Of a stretch of DNA of 64,000 bases, positions 13,986 through 26,259 are shown one piece after another. Position numbers and translations under genes: made by a program. This DNA comes from Chaetorhynchus papuensis (taxonomy: Eukaryota; Chordata; Aves; Passeriformes; Rhipiduridae). The notes beneath the pieces were generated by a model that saw nothing but the letters and a program-made list of their open reading frames with translations, did no database searches and had not been told where the DNA came from. The stretch's first letter is position 1. Every line of letters begins with the position of its first letter. The stretch covers positions 434,001 through 498,000 of the forward strand of contig VWYX01000281.1 in NCBI GenBank assembly GCA_013396525.1. Reading direction: 5' to 3'.

Positions 13986-15904
13986 GAGGGGAAAAGGGAA
14001 GAAGGATAACACTCTTGATCTCACATCACAAGCCTTCCTTGAGGCTGAACTGAGAAGCATCAAGATTGATTAACTAATCTCAAACTTACTTTCAGTTGTC
14101 ATGGCTACAAAACCATTGCTCCTGTGGGACAGTAAACAGCCAAATGCCTACACAGACACCAATCTGGTGCTTTAAAGCATAAAACCTGGGAGATGCAACA
14201 GGACAGATTGCACTGACGTGTTCCCCATGGCTTGCCAGCATAGCCTCACTGAGCTCAGCACAGGGCAAAGAGCGCTGTAGCTGTTTCTTTCTGCCACAAT
14301 CTAAGTAGTTAATCCCTGTGACCAGGTTCAGCAGGCACATGCAGAAATTTTAGCGTTCCTAAACTACAAGGAATCATCTTCTGTCAACAGCAATCTGTAG
14401 TGGTCAATAAAAGCTCACTTTACCAGCATGGTTCAGTTGCAGCCTGGCAATACGCTGAAGCATGACTGCAATTACTGGAATTCTTCAAAAAGCTTGGTGT
14501 TGTTTACAACAGTTTTTGCTTTTCCTGAGTCAGGTCTTAGCTAGCTTCCTTCTTCTGTCAGTGGCTAGGGCTGGATGTACAACCCAGCATCAGTGAAATG
14601 ACAGCACAATAACTCTCTACTCTTTAAAAGACACTTCCATTGTGAATAAATACTCTGTCCATGAAATCCACAGACACTGCTGAACAAGTAGTCACCTGTG
14701 CCTTACAAAACAGTGAAGGCTTCCAGTGTAGAGCAGTAACAGCCCACGTACATAAACTCTGCCACCAGGCATTAGAAAACTGTAACTGAGCAGCAGTTGC
14801 TGCTTTAATGTCACATACTTGATTGCAAAAGGGACAGGAAGGGCTGTAAATCCCCCTGATATATGACAGCACATTTGCTTCTCAATCAAATTGAAGCAAA
14901 GTAATGCAAGGAGTATACTGCACTTAACAAGCAACTTCACAGCTCTTGGGAGGTTTGTGTCTCAGAAAAGGTAGGCTCTTATGTCACTGAAGATCTAAGT
15001 GTCCTGGTGTAGAAGGACACATAAGGGGGCACAGAGAGAAGCCCATCTAGTCTTTCTTCAAGTTTTCAAAACAGAGCGAAACCTAGCAGCAATAACAAAG
15101 GAAATGCACCAAAAAAATCAAAATAATTTGCAATGACAGAAAGTTGGCATTGTCCTACAAAACACACATAAAGTATGACTGTATCTTAAAGAATTTATAT
15201 TATACATCAAAAGATTTTAAACCAAAATGACTCCACCATTGTCATTTCAGTAGGAGAATTGTGTATTCTTTCCAATTTACAAAATCGGAACCAAATACTG
15301 TTAAAAACTCCTGACATATTTGCACACTATCCCACCCTTAAACTGATCTATCAATGCATCGCCTTTGGCTACTTTCTTGGCCAGCAGCCAGTTAGTAATA
15401 GTAGTGACCTCAAATCTCCTTTGTTCCAGAAGGCTACTAAATCACGCTCATCATGGTTTTCCCTGCATTCACTGCTATGTGACAAATATTTATAGTCAGT
15501 TTAAAGGTATATTACTCAACATGACTATGGAAGTAGTTGTACCAGCCACTCTCACCCCATTACAGTTATCCACATTCTGAAGTAGCTCAGTTTTTGCAGA
15601 GCAGAAGCAAACACTTCTACATGCACATGTGAATACACATACACATAAAAGGTGTAACATTAAACACTGCCTGGGCAAGTGCTCCATATTAATCTCAAAA
15701 ATGAAGACTGTCAAAAACCTATCACGATGCTTTTGCTGTACTTACTACTGCCTTGTGACAACAAGCTACTGCACTGTATATGCAGTGCTGAGGCTGCTAA
15801 TGAAGCACACCTGTCAGGACTTGCCTTTACTGAAGCATAAAACATCTCTTCAGCTGAGTCCCTCCCTTGCCTGTGGTTTGTGTCTCTGTGTACACACACA
15901 CGTG

Positions 15905-16012
<108 letters not shown>

Positions 16013-16921
16013 GTCCTATCTTCTCCCTAGAGCATCATACCATTAACAGGAACATGCTGTGCAGAACCGAGCTTCAGTTTGAACACCAAGAAAATCCACT
16101 TCCCACTGCTAAATCAGTGCCAAATACTCTTTGCAATGAGAACAGCCTATCCAAAACAGTGTTGAGAGGAGGTGTAAAGTGGCTGGAAGAGTAAGCAAGC
16201 TTAGTGAAGCACCCACATGCTGCTTGAAGTGAGAAGACTGAAGTGAAAGTCAACCTTAGTAAGACTGGAAAAGACAGCTCCACGTGTGGTGTGCAGTCTG
16301 TAACTGTGTGAATCCACACTTAGTGTTACAAGTGCAGCACTGCCACATTCCCATACATGTGGTCTCCTGCTGTTGTAGTGACGGGTTCAGAACCTACTGA
16401 TTCTAAGATGCTGACCAAGCTGAATTGGTCCCCTCGGATTTAAGAGTGGCTGGGACATTCTTCTGAGAAGCCCTATTGTGACATATGCTGCAAAATTAAG
16501 GGGATTTTAAGTACAGCTGGGATGGGAAACTGAAGGAAAGAGGAGGGATGGTAAGGTATCCAGACAGAGGAGCTGTATCAATATGCTGCACTGGTCTTGC
16601 TTCATAGATTTAGACCATGGGTGAACAGGACCCTTCTAGTCTCCAGAGACAGTCCTGCCAGCCAGTGCCAGGCTGGACTGCTCACCCAGACCACGCTCGC
16701 CGAGGCGCTCCTGGCTGGACAGCCCTGACACTGCCCTTGTGCAGGCTGAGCACTAGTGTGCCTTCCAGTCATTCACCTAATGGCCCTGGGTCCTCCTGCT
16801 CCTCCTCCCGATGCCTTTCCCAGCTGCGCCGGCAGCTGGCATCCAGCCGCGGATAGTGGGTGGGCGGGAGCGCGGAGCCGGACAACTCCCCCAAATCTCC
16901 GCGGCGGCTGTGCGCCCTTAC

Positions 16922-17088
16922 CGTCTCGGGGTCATTCTCAAACACCTCCCGGGCCTCCTCCTTGTTGCAGTGCTCCTCCACGCACTCCCTCTCCAGGTGC
17001 CCTTGCTTGGTCTCCTCGAAGATCTGGTAGGCTCGCCGCTGCCTGTGCCGCAGGAACTGGGCAGCCTCCGGGGCGCGCAGCAGCACGG
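16922..17088 (-). CDS. GAS6: GAS6 exon 2: propeptide, furin site and Gla domain
   Basis: This 167-nt exon has an acceptor (CTGCCCAG|CC) at 17089-17090 and a donor (ACG|GTAAGG) just below 16922. It supplies two bases completing a split Ala codon, then 55 codons. The peptide has a propeptide with Ala at -10 and Leu at -16 relative to an RQRR furin site, then a Gla domain. That domain carries 11 glutamates, the LEREC core, the Cys-Xaa4-Cys loop (CVEEHC) and the terminal FENDPET. Gamma-glutamyl carboxylase modifies these glutamates for calcium-dependent phosphatidylserine binding. The FLRxRQRRA and KQGHLERECVEE stretches fit GAS6 better than protein S, which has NLEREC and a different propeptide. 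His replaces the Leu of mammalian CVEELC. The exon ends in phase 0, as expected before the short third exon. Confidence 0.92.
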
Positions 17089-17482
17089 CTGGGCAGCCGA
17101 GCGCCGGGACGGCGCGGGGGAGGCCACGAGCAGGACGAGGAGGAGGAGAGGAGCAGGACGAAGGACAGGCAGCGGTGAACAGCTGAGCCCGCCCGGCTGC
17201 CCCGGATCCCCGGACCCCCACCCCGCACACCAGACCGCCCCTCCGGGGGGCACCGAGTGCCCTCCCCGCCTAGGGCGCCGCCCGTGGGTCGCCGCGGCGT
17301 CGGCGCGGCCCCTCACCCGCATCCCCCTGCCCCCGCCGCCGCCCTCACCGCAGCCGCGAAGCTGCGCATCCCCTCCGCACCCCACCCCGCCCCGGCAGCA
17401 CACCCCGCTCTCGCACACACACAGGGCGGCGGGGGATGCTCGGCGGCGTGTGCGGGAGGGACGGACCCCCCGCGGTACTCAC
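17089..17482 (-). other. GAS6: GAS6 intron 1 (394 bp, GC-rich)
   Basis: The intron is bounded by a GTGAGT donor next to exon 1 and a CCCAG acceptor next to exon 2. It splits a codon after its first base (phase 1). The whole intron lies inside the CpG island and has a CT-rich tract just before the acceptor on the sense strand. It contains no other recognisable feature. Confidence 0.85.
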
Positions 17483-17552
17483 CCTGCGAGGAGTCCGCCG
17501 CCAGCAGGACGAGCAGCAGGGCGGCCCCGAGGGGCGCCGCGGGATGCGGCAT
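17483..17552 (-). CDS. GAS6: GAS6 exon 1: start codon and signal peptide
   Basis: The coding part is 70 nt: 23 codons plus one base, ending at a strong donor (CAGG|GTGAGT). It reads MPHPAAPLG, then a hydrophobic core (AALLLVLLAA), then DSSQ, which is a secretory signal peptide. The spliced product continues Gln-Ala-Val-Leu-Leu into the exon 2 propeptide. The start chosen is the only ATG of the frame near the signal peptide. The frame stays open upstream but only through non-ATG codons. G at -3 gives an acceptable initiation context. The signal peptide differs from mammalian GAS6 in sequence but matches it in position and exon phase. Transcription start and 5' UTR limits are not visible. GAS6 is secreted and bridges phosphatidylserine on apoptotic cells to TAM receptors. 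Confidence 0.88.
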
Positions 17553-17615
17553 CACGATGCGGCGTTGGCCGGGGCCGGGGCGGGCCGGGCGCTGGAGGCG
17601 CGGCGGGAGCGGCGC

Positions 17616-17640
17616 GGGGCGGGCGGCGGCGCGGGCGGGG
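17616..17640 (-). promoter_or_regulatory. Paired GC boxes upstream of the GAS6 start codon
   Basis: GGGGCGGG (17616-17623) and GGGCGGGG (17633-17640) on the plus strand are SP1/KLF consensus sites 64-88 bp upstream of the GAS6 ATG. They lie where a core promoter or 5' UTR would be. A third site lies at 17888-17895. Function is inferred from motif and position only. Confidence 0.5.
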
Positions 17641-17920
17641 AGCGCGCTGCTACTGCGGGAGCGCGGCGGCGGAGCCCGGCGGGGGAGCCGCGGAGCCGCT
17701 CGCCCGCCCGCCCTGCCCAATCCTCACAAGGCACCGCCGAGCCGCCGCACAGGGACACACCTCGCGGCGGAGCGGCCTCCCGGCCCGGCCCCGCGTACCT
17801 GCCCGGCCGCCCGGGAGCGGCCGTGCCGAGAGGCGGGGGCGGTCACGGGCAGTCGGGCCGATGGGAGGCCAGTAGGACGCGGGGAGCGGGGCGGGAGACT
17901 GCGCCCTCACCTCCAGGCAC

Positions 17921-20900
17921 ATCTCTTTAATAGCTCCGGGGCTCATCGCTAGGAAGGGAGAAACTGGCACCAAACCCAACCCGGTCCTGCCATAAATTAG
18001 AAACTTGGGTTCTCCCCACACACCAACACAGGTTTTGGTCAGAAATGCATTTTCAGTTTGTTCCACTATTTTAGGATGCGCTCCCCGGGAAAGGGATGAT
18101 TCTCGTTTATACCAATATGTTGCAAGCCATGCTTTACTGTGCCTTGCCTAACCGTAGTTACACAGGACACGTTCACTGTGGGAAACCCTGTTAGCTGTAA
18201 CCTAAAGCTGTAGGATAAGAGCTGCACTTAGGCTTCCACTGCCACTGCTTTAAAGCCACCCCTCTTATCTGTTCTGCTCTGTCAAAGGGTCAATGTGGCA
18301 GATAGCTCCAGTAACACCATACCTATACATTCTTCAAGAACATTTCAGTGGCATAACTTGTTTCGGAAAAAGAGCTTGTCTAGTTTAACTTTGTTATTTA
18401 GGCATATCTAATACAGACTTTGTGTCTCCACAATAATTACTGCAAATATAATATAAAAAATGTTAGCAATATATTCATATCACATGTAGTTGAAGTAAAG
18501 TACATGAAAACAGAAGAACCAGCCTATTCATTCAAAGCAACCAACCCTAGGCTGGTATCTCCTGTCTGACAATGGCCAATAGTAGAGATATAGGTAAGAG
18601 GTATAAAAACATATAAACCACCATGGAGTGGCCTTTTCTTTCTGTTTTCAGCTCCTGAAGTGCAGAGGAAGAGCTCTCAGATGAAAACTGTCCACTGCAA
18701 CACTAACAGCCACAAATGTACCACTTCTCTATGAATTTGTCAAATAGCTTTTTGATCTGTTGGTATGCCTATTCTCCAGGAGTGGTGGGAATTTGGCCTA
18801 AGGCTAGACAGGAACTTTTTCTCACTAATTTTTAATCCAGGGCTTAATAATTTTACAGGGTACTTGAATTTTTGTCATCTAAGAAATAGTGAATGATCAC
18901 GCCCTATTTGTTTTCACCATACCAGTTTATAGACCTCTTTCATATGATTTCAGAACCATCCTTTTTCCTGAAAGGAAAAAAAAAAATGGAGCTTTGATCT
19001 ATTACTTTTTTCAGACCCTTTGAGCTGGCATTGCTCAAAGCAGCAGTTCTCCAGTCCCTGTTGCTTTTTCGTGTTCTTTGGCCACATCCGTTTCTTGTGC
19101 TAGCATGCCACAAACTCAATCAGAATAATCCAACAAAAATGATTAATTTTATTTCAGATCAGTTCCCCCACTGAGCTGCTGAACAGCTGCACAAACACCG
19201 AAAGGGAGAGGCTTTCAGGGGTGACAACGAGTAGCTGCAGGCAAGGGAACTTGGGCCTAATTTCATCAGCAGAGCTGGTCAAAATGGTTTGTGAAGCTAC
19301 AGCTGAAGGCAGAGGTTTCCTAGGACTGGCTGCCACTTTCCTCCCTCTGTCATGTGTTCCCCTGCCCACGTCCACAGATGTGGCTGTGCCATTTCAGCTC
19401 AGTCACCTGTCAGGAAACTCTTCTCTTTTTTTACTCTGTGTGTGTGTGTTTTCTACCAGGTTACTGTGCTGAACCAGCTCAGTGACAGCACAAAGAAGTA
19501 TAGACTGGGATTGCAACAGTAAATCCGTAGTCTGCTCTGGGATTGCAGCCTGAGACCCTCAAACAGAAACCATTCCCCATCTTTTCATCCTGCCCTGTAT
19601 ATTTTCTATTTATACTTCTTTTCAGACATTGTGGGTAAAACTACATGCAGTATTCAAGACACAATTTTATAGCAACAGTATCCTGCTTCTTTCTTACTTC
19701 TGTTTTTTTCTTAGTATTTTCAAGTATTGCATGGGTCACTGCCTGACCTGTTCTTTTCAAGGGCCATGAACAAGAGGTCTGAGACCTCTTTCCTGAGAGG
19801 AGCTGCTGTTTTGCCAGTGAATGCAGAAGGTGAGGGATGTCTTTCATGGGAGTGTCACTTTGTGTGTCTGTATATAAAATTTCACTTGTCATTTATTACC
19901 CTGTCACGTTAAGAGTGTTATCAAGTAATACAGCCAAGCTAACTAAACAGCTTCTTGCTACCAAAACAGATTGTCCCACTCTGCCTTCCCTCTATGCTTC
20001 CACCTTATCCCTGGATGCACAATCTTTGTATGGTTTTTCATTGATGTGACCTCTCAGCAAGTCAATTCAACTCACTAAGCCAAGACAATTTTATTTTTTC
20101 TAAAAGTCTTCTGATATTCTTGATTACCAGTTTAAGATTTGTCTGTTCAGATGAATTTTGTATTATCTGCCAACTGACCTCATGGCATTAAACTTCTCCA
20201 TAAAATTTCTGAAGATGTTGAACAGAGGAGATTTTTGTGGGTTCTGGAAACTGCATTATATTGTGTAATCTAATGATGAGTTTTCTTTCTTTCAGATGGT
20301 TTTTTTATCCTTTTCTGTTTATCCCATATGATCACACTTTGAGAGCATATGGTAAAAGACAATCTCAAAAGTTTTTTTTACAATGCAAGTTTCTAATATT
20401 ATCAGAACCTTCCTTATCTAAATAAATATCACTCCTTGAATCTCAAATGGGTTTGCAAAACAAGACATCCTTCTTGGTATGCAATGCTGATTCTTCTCCA
20501 ACATATCATTCAGTTTACCAGTTCCATTCTTTATTATATTTTCCAGTAAGTTGCTTGGCACAGACATCAAACACTGATTTTGGTGAGCTCAGAAATCTTT
20601 TCAATAGTTGTATTTTCCACCTTCCATTCTTCTGGCATGGTAGCATTTAAGGCAGATTTAAGCAATGAGTTTCATAAAGCAACTTTAATTTTCTTCAGAA
20701 TTCATGGATTTATTTTTAATTTTTATTATCTGGTCTCAGCTGTCCGAGTGATGTCTTAGGGAACATGAAAAACAGGATAGAAAAATAATGCTGAAAATAT
20801 TAAAACAATGTTATATGAACTGCTTGTACTCTCAGTATGTCCCATTTTAGATTCTCTTTTGATTTTAGAGTAATCTTGACACAGAGGTTTCCAAATATAA

Positions 20901-21327
20901 GTCTGAAGGATTAGTTTCCATTGGTTTTTAGACACTAACCAGAAATATGTGCCAAATTTAACAAGTTTTGAGAGAAGTGCCTAAAAATACAACTAGAAGG
21001 TGTTCGTTAAGGACCAAATATCTAAAAGTGGTTCATCAGTTAACAGAACTTGAGACACTTACTCAAAATTCTGATGAATGTCCATTGGTTTTTCTTCCTT
21101 AATTAATCCCAAAACAAAACCCAAGGTAGCATTTGCCTTTCAGAGCAAACCAGTGCGTAGTGTGTAGCCAAGCTGCAGAGGCGCAGTGGAAGAAGGTTTA
21201 ACTGAGCAAAGTTCCTTTAGGTTCCTACAACTAATTGCATTTGCAGGCACTGAATTGTAGAAGGAAACAAAATTGTGCTGAAAAGAGTATATAAGCCTCA
21301 CAACTTTAGAACTGAAGAAGCAGGGCA
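17921..21327. other. Sequence upstream of GAS6, no gene seen
   Basis: This is AT-leaning unique sequence between the CpG island and a CR1 copy. I see no conserved coding frame. A TATA-like element (TATAAAAA, from about 18602) and a donor-like AG|GTAAGAGG near 18594 lie on the plus strand, where a divergent transcript from the CpG island would run. An 8-bp perfect stem with a 7-nt loop lies at 19018-19040. Nothing else could be assigned. Confidence 0.6.
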
Positions 21328-21755
21328 ATGGAGCAGGTGAAGGGTCTGGAGCACAAGTCTGTCTTAGGAGGAGAGGTTGAGGAGGCTAGGGTTGTTTGAC
21401 CTGGAGGAAAAGAGGCTCAGGGGGACCTACAACCACAACTACCTGAAAGGAGGTTGTAGTGAGGTGGAGGTCAGTCTCTTCTCCCAGCTAACAAGAGACA
21501 GGACAAGAGGATATGGCCTCAAGTTGTGCCAGGGGAAGTTTAGATTGGGTATTGGGAAAATATCCAATGGTCAAGCACTGGAACAGGCTGCCCAGGGAAG
21601 TAGTAGAATCATCATCCCTGAATGTGTTTAAAAAATGTGTGGATGTGGCACTCAGGGACGTGGTATAGTGATGGACCCGGAGGTGCTGGGTTACCAGTTG
21701 GATTTGATGATCTTAGAGATTTTTCCCCAACCTAAACAATTCTATGATTCTATAT
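21328..21755 (+). mobile_element. CR1 LINE, 3' fragment of about 430 bp
   Basis: This is the classic CR1 3' region: a block reading 'ctggaggaaaagaggctcaggg', then 'acctacaac...acaactacctgaaaggaggttgtagtgaggtgg', 'ctcttctcccag', 'atggcctcaagttgtgccaggggaagtttagattgg', 'aacaggctgcccagggaagtagt' and 'ggatttgatgatctta', ending in the octamer repeat 'attctatgattctat'. The copy is 5'-truncated, untranslatable, and diverged by substitutions and small indels. It is the best-preserved CR1 in the window. Confidence 0.97.
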
Positions 21756-24700
21756 ATGCATTATGGAGAAGAGAAAGGGATTCCCAAGCCTGCCCTTCCT
21801 TCCTTCTATCAATCCTCCAGCCAGGGATACTATGGAGTGCATGGTTCTTGACTTCTGAAGGACCATCTCTTCTATGTAAATTACTTGTTTGACCGCAAGG
21901 AAGAATTGTTTAGACACGTCCTGTGAGTTGTCCCACACTGCCAAAGTATCTCAGATTTTAGCGCAGGCGACTGTTTCACATGCCCATTCCACATTCATTT
22001 CCTGTTATTTTTCCTTCAAAAATGCTCTTAAGGTGTCATTCCTATTTTTTCTTGTATTCTATGGGTAGGGAGGAGTAGAAGGATATGAGATTACATCAGA
22101 ATGTTTAAGAAATGAAATGACTTTGGACAGCAGCATACTTAACCAAAAAAATCCCTCTGAGAGTAAGCAAGCTGATTCCATGATCCTTGACCTGAATGCA
22201 GTACAGGCTGGCCATATGCCAAATATACTCAGCACATTAAGATCTGGAACTTGCTGCTTAGTTGTGAACTCTAATTCACGGGCTGATGCCAGGAAATAAA
22301 CCGGAAGTTGCAAGGACAAGGAAGTTCTGAACTCTCATCTTGTTCTCCCCATGCCTGTGTTGGTTCCAGGTGAATGAGATTTCCTTTCATTAGAGGCTAA
22401 AATGGTGACTGAAAATGGCTTTAGGCACTAGCAAAACCAAATTGCTTCTCTGGGCAGAGGCACTCTCTCTCCACCAAGCAAGACAGCGAGGAAACTCCTG
22501 GGCGGAATGTGCCACTGCCATCCACGGGTAAACTCTCAGACTAAATGACACTGAGCAAAAGCATCAGGCCTCCTGCCACAGCCTACAGGACATCATGGCT
22601 CCTGGTTTATTATATACATCTGCAGGACATCAAAGGGTTGAGGTGGGGATGCAGGAGGAGCAGAGGGTCTGTTTTCTGTGCAGTCTGAGTCGTCACTAAG
22701 CACCTGGAGGCAGGGAGCCCAATGGGGCTGTTGTATTTGTCATGACAAGATGCTGTGGAGAAGAAGGAGAAACTAGAAGAGAATCTTCCATAACTGACTC
22801 TGCTTTTTACTTCTTACCCCCTTTGAAAAGAATAGCTTTGCTTTTCTCCATTTTTAAAGCAACCTCTGGATCTCTGAGATCCAAGCATTAGGTTGTGGAG
22901 TTAACTGCATTGTGGAGGAAGCCCAGTTCCTTTTATCTCGCTCCTGCCTTTTGTGTGTCTGTTATTCAGTTGAGGATATTAAATTAAGTTGTAATAGATT
23001 TCTTGCTTGAGGATAAAGCACCCATTGTACCATCACTAAATGCTTCTCTAGTATCTTCTTATGTTGACGTTTGGCATAAGAATTTTGTAGAGGTTGAAAG
23101 ATACCTTGGTTTTCACCACATGTGACAAGGCAAAGAAGGGAGCTTGCAAACTGGAACTACTGTGGGCAGACAGATAATAAATAACTCTAGGATGCCTCTG
23201 ACAGGAAATTTATATCAAAAAAGCAGAACCCAAAACATCCTACTGTCTTCACACACACACACAAATCTTGACTGTATGGAAAGATCACACAAAAATTCCT
23301 TACAAAAACAGTGTTGGTTTGAAGAGCTGAGGATTTGTAATTCTGCTTCACCCAAAGATGAAAAGGCTCCTGTAGCAGTGTGTGTACCTTGCCCAGGTGG
23401 ACCTCAGTTAATTAGACAAAGTATGGGTTCCCACACCAAAAATTTGAGATTTCTTCTTGTCATCAGCCAGAATTGAACCCAGACTGCAAGACAGGAACCT
23501 TTCATGGTACCAATGCAATCCCTGCTGCTTGGGAAACCCATTTGGTAGATCCATCTGGACCTTCTTCTAATGTGCTGCTGCCACAGATGAGCTGGGGCTT
23601 TCTGCACAGCCTGCACTTTCCTTTTTAAAAACATCAAAGTTTTGAACATGTCAGCTTCATTTAATGTCTGGGTGTAAAGTGAATCAAAATAAATTAAAAT
23701 TGTAAAGTATTTGTGATGATGAGAAGTGAAAGTTGGAAGGCAACAAAAATAGGATATTAGCCTTCTAAGAACATTTCCAGGCACTCAGCATCATGCTGGA
23801 TAGTCATGCAGCTCCACTGAAAGATGTTACTAATGCATATGTGAAACCTTATTCAAAGACACACATTGACGTAGAATGAAAGTGGTGATGAAAAACTATG
23901 TCAGAAGGATTGAGAAACTGCAATTAAAAATAATTAGAAGCCATGCTTAGAATCAGACTATTTTCAGATTCCAGGATAAATTTGAAAAACTACTTTCTCC
24001 TCTTCCAAGTATAAATCCTTCATGGAGCCACACGAACATGTGCCTTTGTTTAGATCAGGCCAATATTTCTGTGGGAGAATGTGAAACTTCATCCAGAGGT
24101 CTTTAATAATGTTAATGGCATAAAATTCCTCTTCTCTGGTGTGTTCAAATTAAACATTTTCTAATAAAAACAATCACAGAAAAGGTGCCCTTATGCCGCA
24201 CAAATCTTCTGAGTGATTACCATATATTAACTGAAGAAGAAAATGGTTAACTTTCAAAATATGCTTAGTTCTAGTGATGTTGAAATGGATGAGAAGAATA
24301 AGTAAGTATAGATTAGAGAGAGAAACAAAGACTTGGATTAAAAAAAATGGAGCTGAATGCATGGAGAGAAATGCAGAAGAAAGTTTGTTCATCTTTCACA
24401 CATGTCATTTACTCAAAAGGAAATTTCATAAAATACTCCCTAATTAATGTCTCTCTTCAATAAAGGATCCAAACCCTGTTTTCTGAAATTGCTGCATTAT
24501 GCTGGAGGGAGAAGGAGAAAAGCTTCTTTTCCTACAGGTGCTAGTCATGACCATGTCCATATGCTGAACTGAATGACCAGAGGAATAACCTTTGCAAAGG
24601 ACCAACTTCTCTTTGGGGCCATCGGGTTTCCTGCTGGATGCTCCGCAGCTGAGACAACTGAATCTTGCACCAACATGGACATTATTGTTTCTTCTTCTTC

Positions 24701-26004
24701 TGTCTTCTCTGATGTCCTCGACCCAGTGGAAGCGTGCTGAGTTAAAACAAGGGGCACCCTGGTGATGAAGAAGTTACTGTGACTTGCGTGATTGTCGGGA
24801 AAGAGTTGAGAGAAAACAGTGTCAGCAGATGGAGCCCAGTTCTGAACTGTAGTGAGGACAAGAGTTCAACAAGTCTGAATCCCAAAACCAGACTCTGAAT
24901 AGGAATGAACTTTTGAGTGAGGTAAGGTGTTTCGTAAGCATTGCTGATGGGTGGGATTTGGGTTTTATTAGGCCATTGGTATATCAATGTACTATGAGGT
25001 CATCGTGGCTGCCGTTCCTATGCATTCCACATGTGCTTGTTTCCAAGGGGATTTTTAGTTGTTTGAATAAAGCCTAAAAATAAATATAAATAAATTTAAG
25101 GGTGACATAAGGAGGAGAAGAATATTGCAGCAGAACAGTAAGAACAATTATAAGCCCATACAATGCATTCTTACCCTACAAAACCTCACTGGGGATAATA
25201 TCAACACCAAGATGGCAAGTGGAGTTGCTGAGACATTACGAGTTGGAGCTGCATCTCCAAGGCAGGAGGGAGAGTACTGATGCCCATTGCTGCCTTTGAA
25301 AAGGGCTTCTTAGCAGAAGAGCATGATGTATTCTTTATTGTTCTCATTGACTCAAAGCAATAAATCCCATAACTTAAAAAATTAGTTGTGCGTTGAAAAA
25401 ACAATTGGCTTATTGGAAGTCGGTGGCTGAACTCCCAGCTGTGTAACACATTATAACGGGACAGTGAGAGACAAAAACAGAGTTCTAATGAGATGTAGCT
25501 CTTGCCAATGCTTTGAGCTCGTGGAGGGAACCCTGCTCTGAAGCAGCTTCCATGCACCGGTCTGGGTTTGGAAGAAGGGAGAGGAGCTGTCACTGCAGAG
25601 CAGCTCTCAAACCCTGATCCCTGGGGCAAGCTGCTGATGGTTGGGAAGAGTTGCCTGGTAACAAGGAGCTGCTGCCTTCTCATTTCCAGCTGTTAAACTC
25701 CATTGGAAGGAGCTGAATAATACCAGAATAGAAACCTAGTTTATAATTTGTGATTTAATGTAACGGAATAGGAGTCATTTTATGGCATCTCTAAGTTGTT
25801 TAGGACACGAGTCTTTGCAGCAGAGTTCTAGCAGGTCCATGTTGCAAAATGAAGACAGAGCTTTCTGTAATCTTTTATTAATCAGCTTCTTGTTCCAACA
25901 AGAATTGTCAGTAGAATGCTGTAACCTCTGGTGCGTGTAAAGGATGGGGAGAAGCAGAGGGGATTTTAACAGAGCAGGATGAGAAATAGACATAACCAAG
26001 AAAA
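21756..26004. other. Intergenic sequence, no gene seen
   Basis: I read both strands and found no protein family, RNA gene or transposon I can name. The longest open frames (for example on the minus strand at 25201-25683) have no recognisable domain and are of the length expected by chance. A short CA run lies near 23250. Confidence 0.6.
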
Positions 26005-26259
26005 NNNNNNNNNNNNNNNNNNNNNNNNNNNNNNNNNNNNNNNNNNNNNNNNNNNNNNNNNNNNNNNNNNNNNNNNNNNNNNNNNNNNNNNNNNNNNNNN
26101 NNNNNNNNNNNNNNNNNNNNNNNNNNNNNNNNNNNNNNNNNNNNNNNNNNNNNNNNNNNNNNNNNNNNNNNNNNNNNNNNNNNNNNNNNNNNNNNNNNNN
26201 NNNNNNNNNNNNNNNNNNNNNNNNNNNNNNNNNNNNNNNNNNNNNNNNNNNNNNNNNNN
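26005..26259. other. Assembly gap, 255 N
   Basis: An unbroken run of N. The flanks are purine-rich ('aaccaagaaaa' before, 'agaagaagaaagg' after), which suggests the missing sequence is, or contains, a GAA-type simple repeat. An open frame reported across the gap is meaningless. Confidence 0.99.

Larger units (their letters stand above)
16850..17920. promoter_or_regulatory. GAS6: CpG island spanning the GAS6 promoter, exons 1 and 2
   Basis: Base composition changes sharply from AT-leaning flanks to very GC-rich sequence dense in CpG, and back again near 17.9 kb. The island covers exon 1, all of intron 1, exon 2 and several hundred bases upstream. No TATA box lies close upstream of the start codon, which fits a TATA-less, dispersed-start promoter. 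GC boxes of the SP1/KLF type occur at 17616-17623, 17633-17640 and 17888-17895 (G-rich on the plus strand). The boundaries are by eye. Long stop-free frames on both strands here result from GC content. Confidence 0.85.

Noticed and set aside
16811..17952. Very long open frames (up to 354 codons) on both strands across the CpG island
   Set aside because: GC-rich DNA lacks stop codons. The plus-strand frames are antisense shadows of the GAS6 Gla and signal-peptide exons and show no domain.
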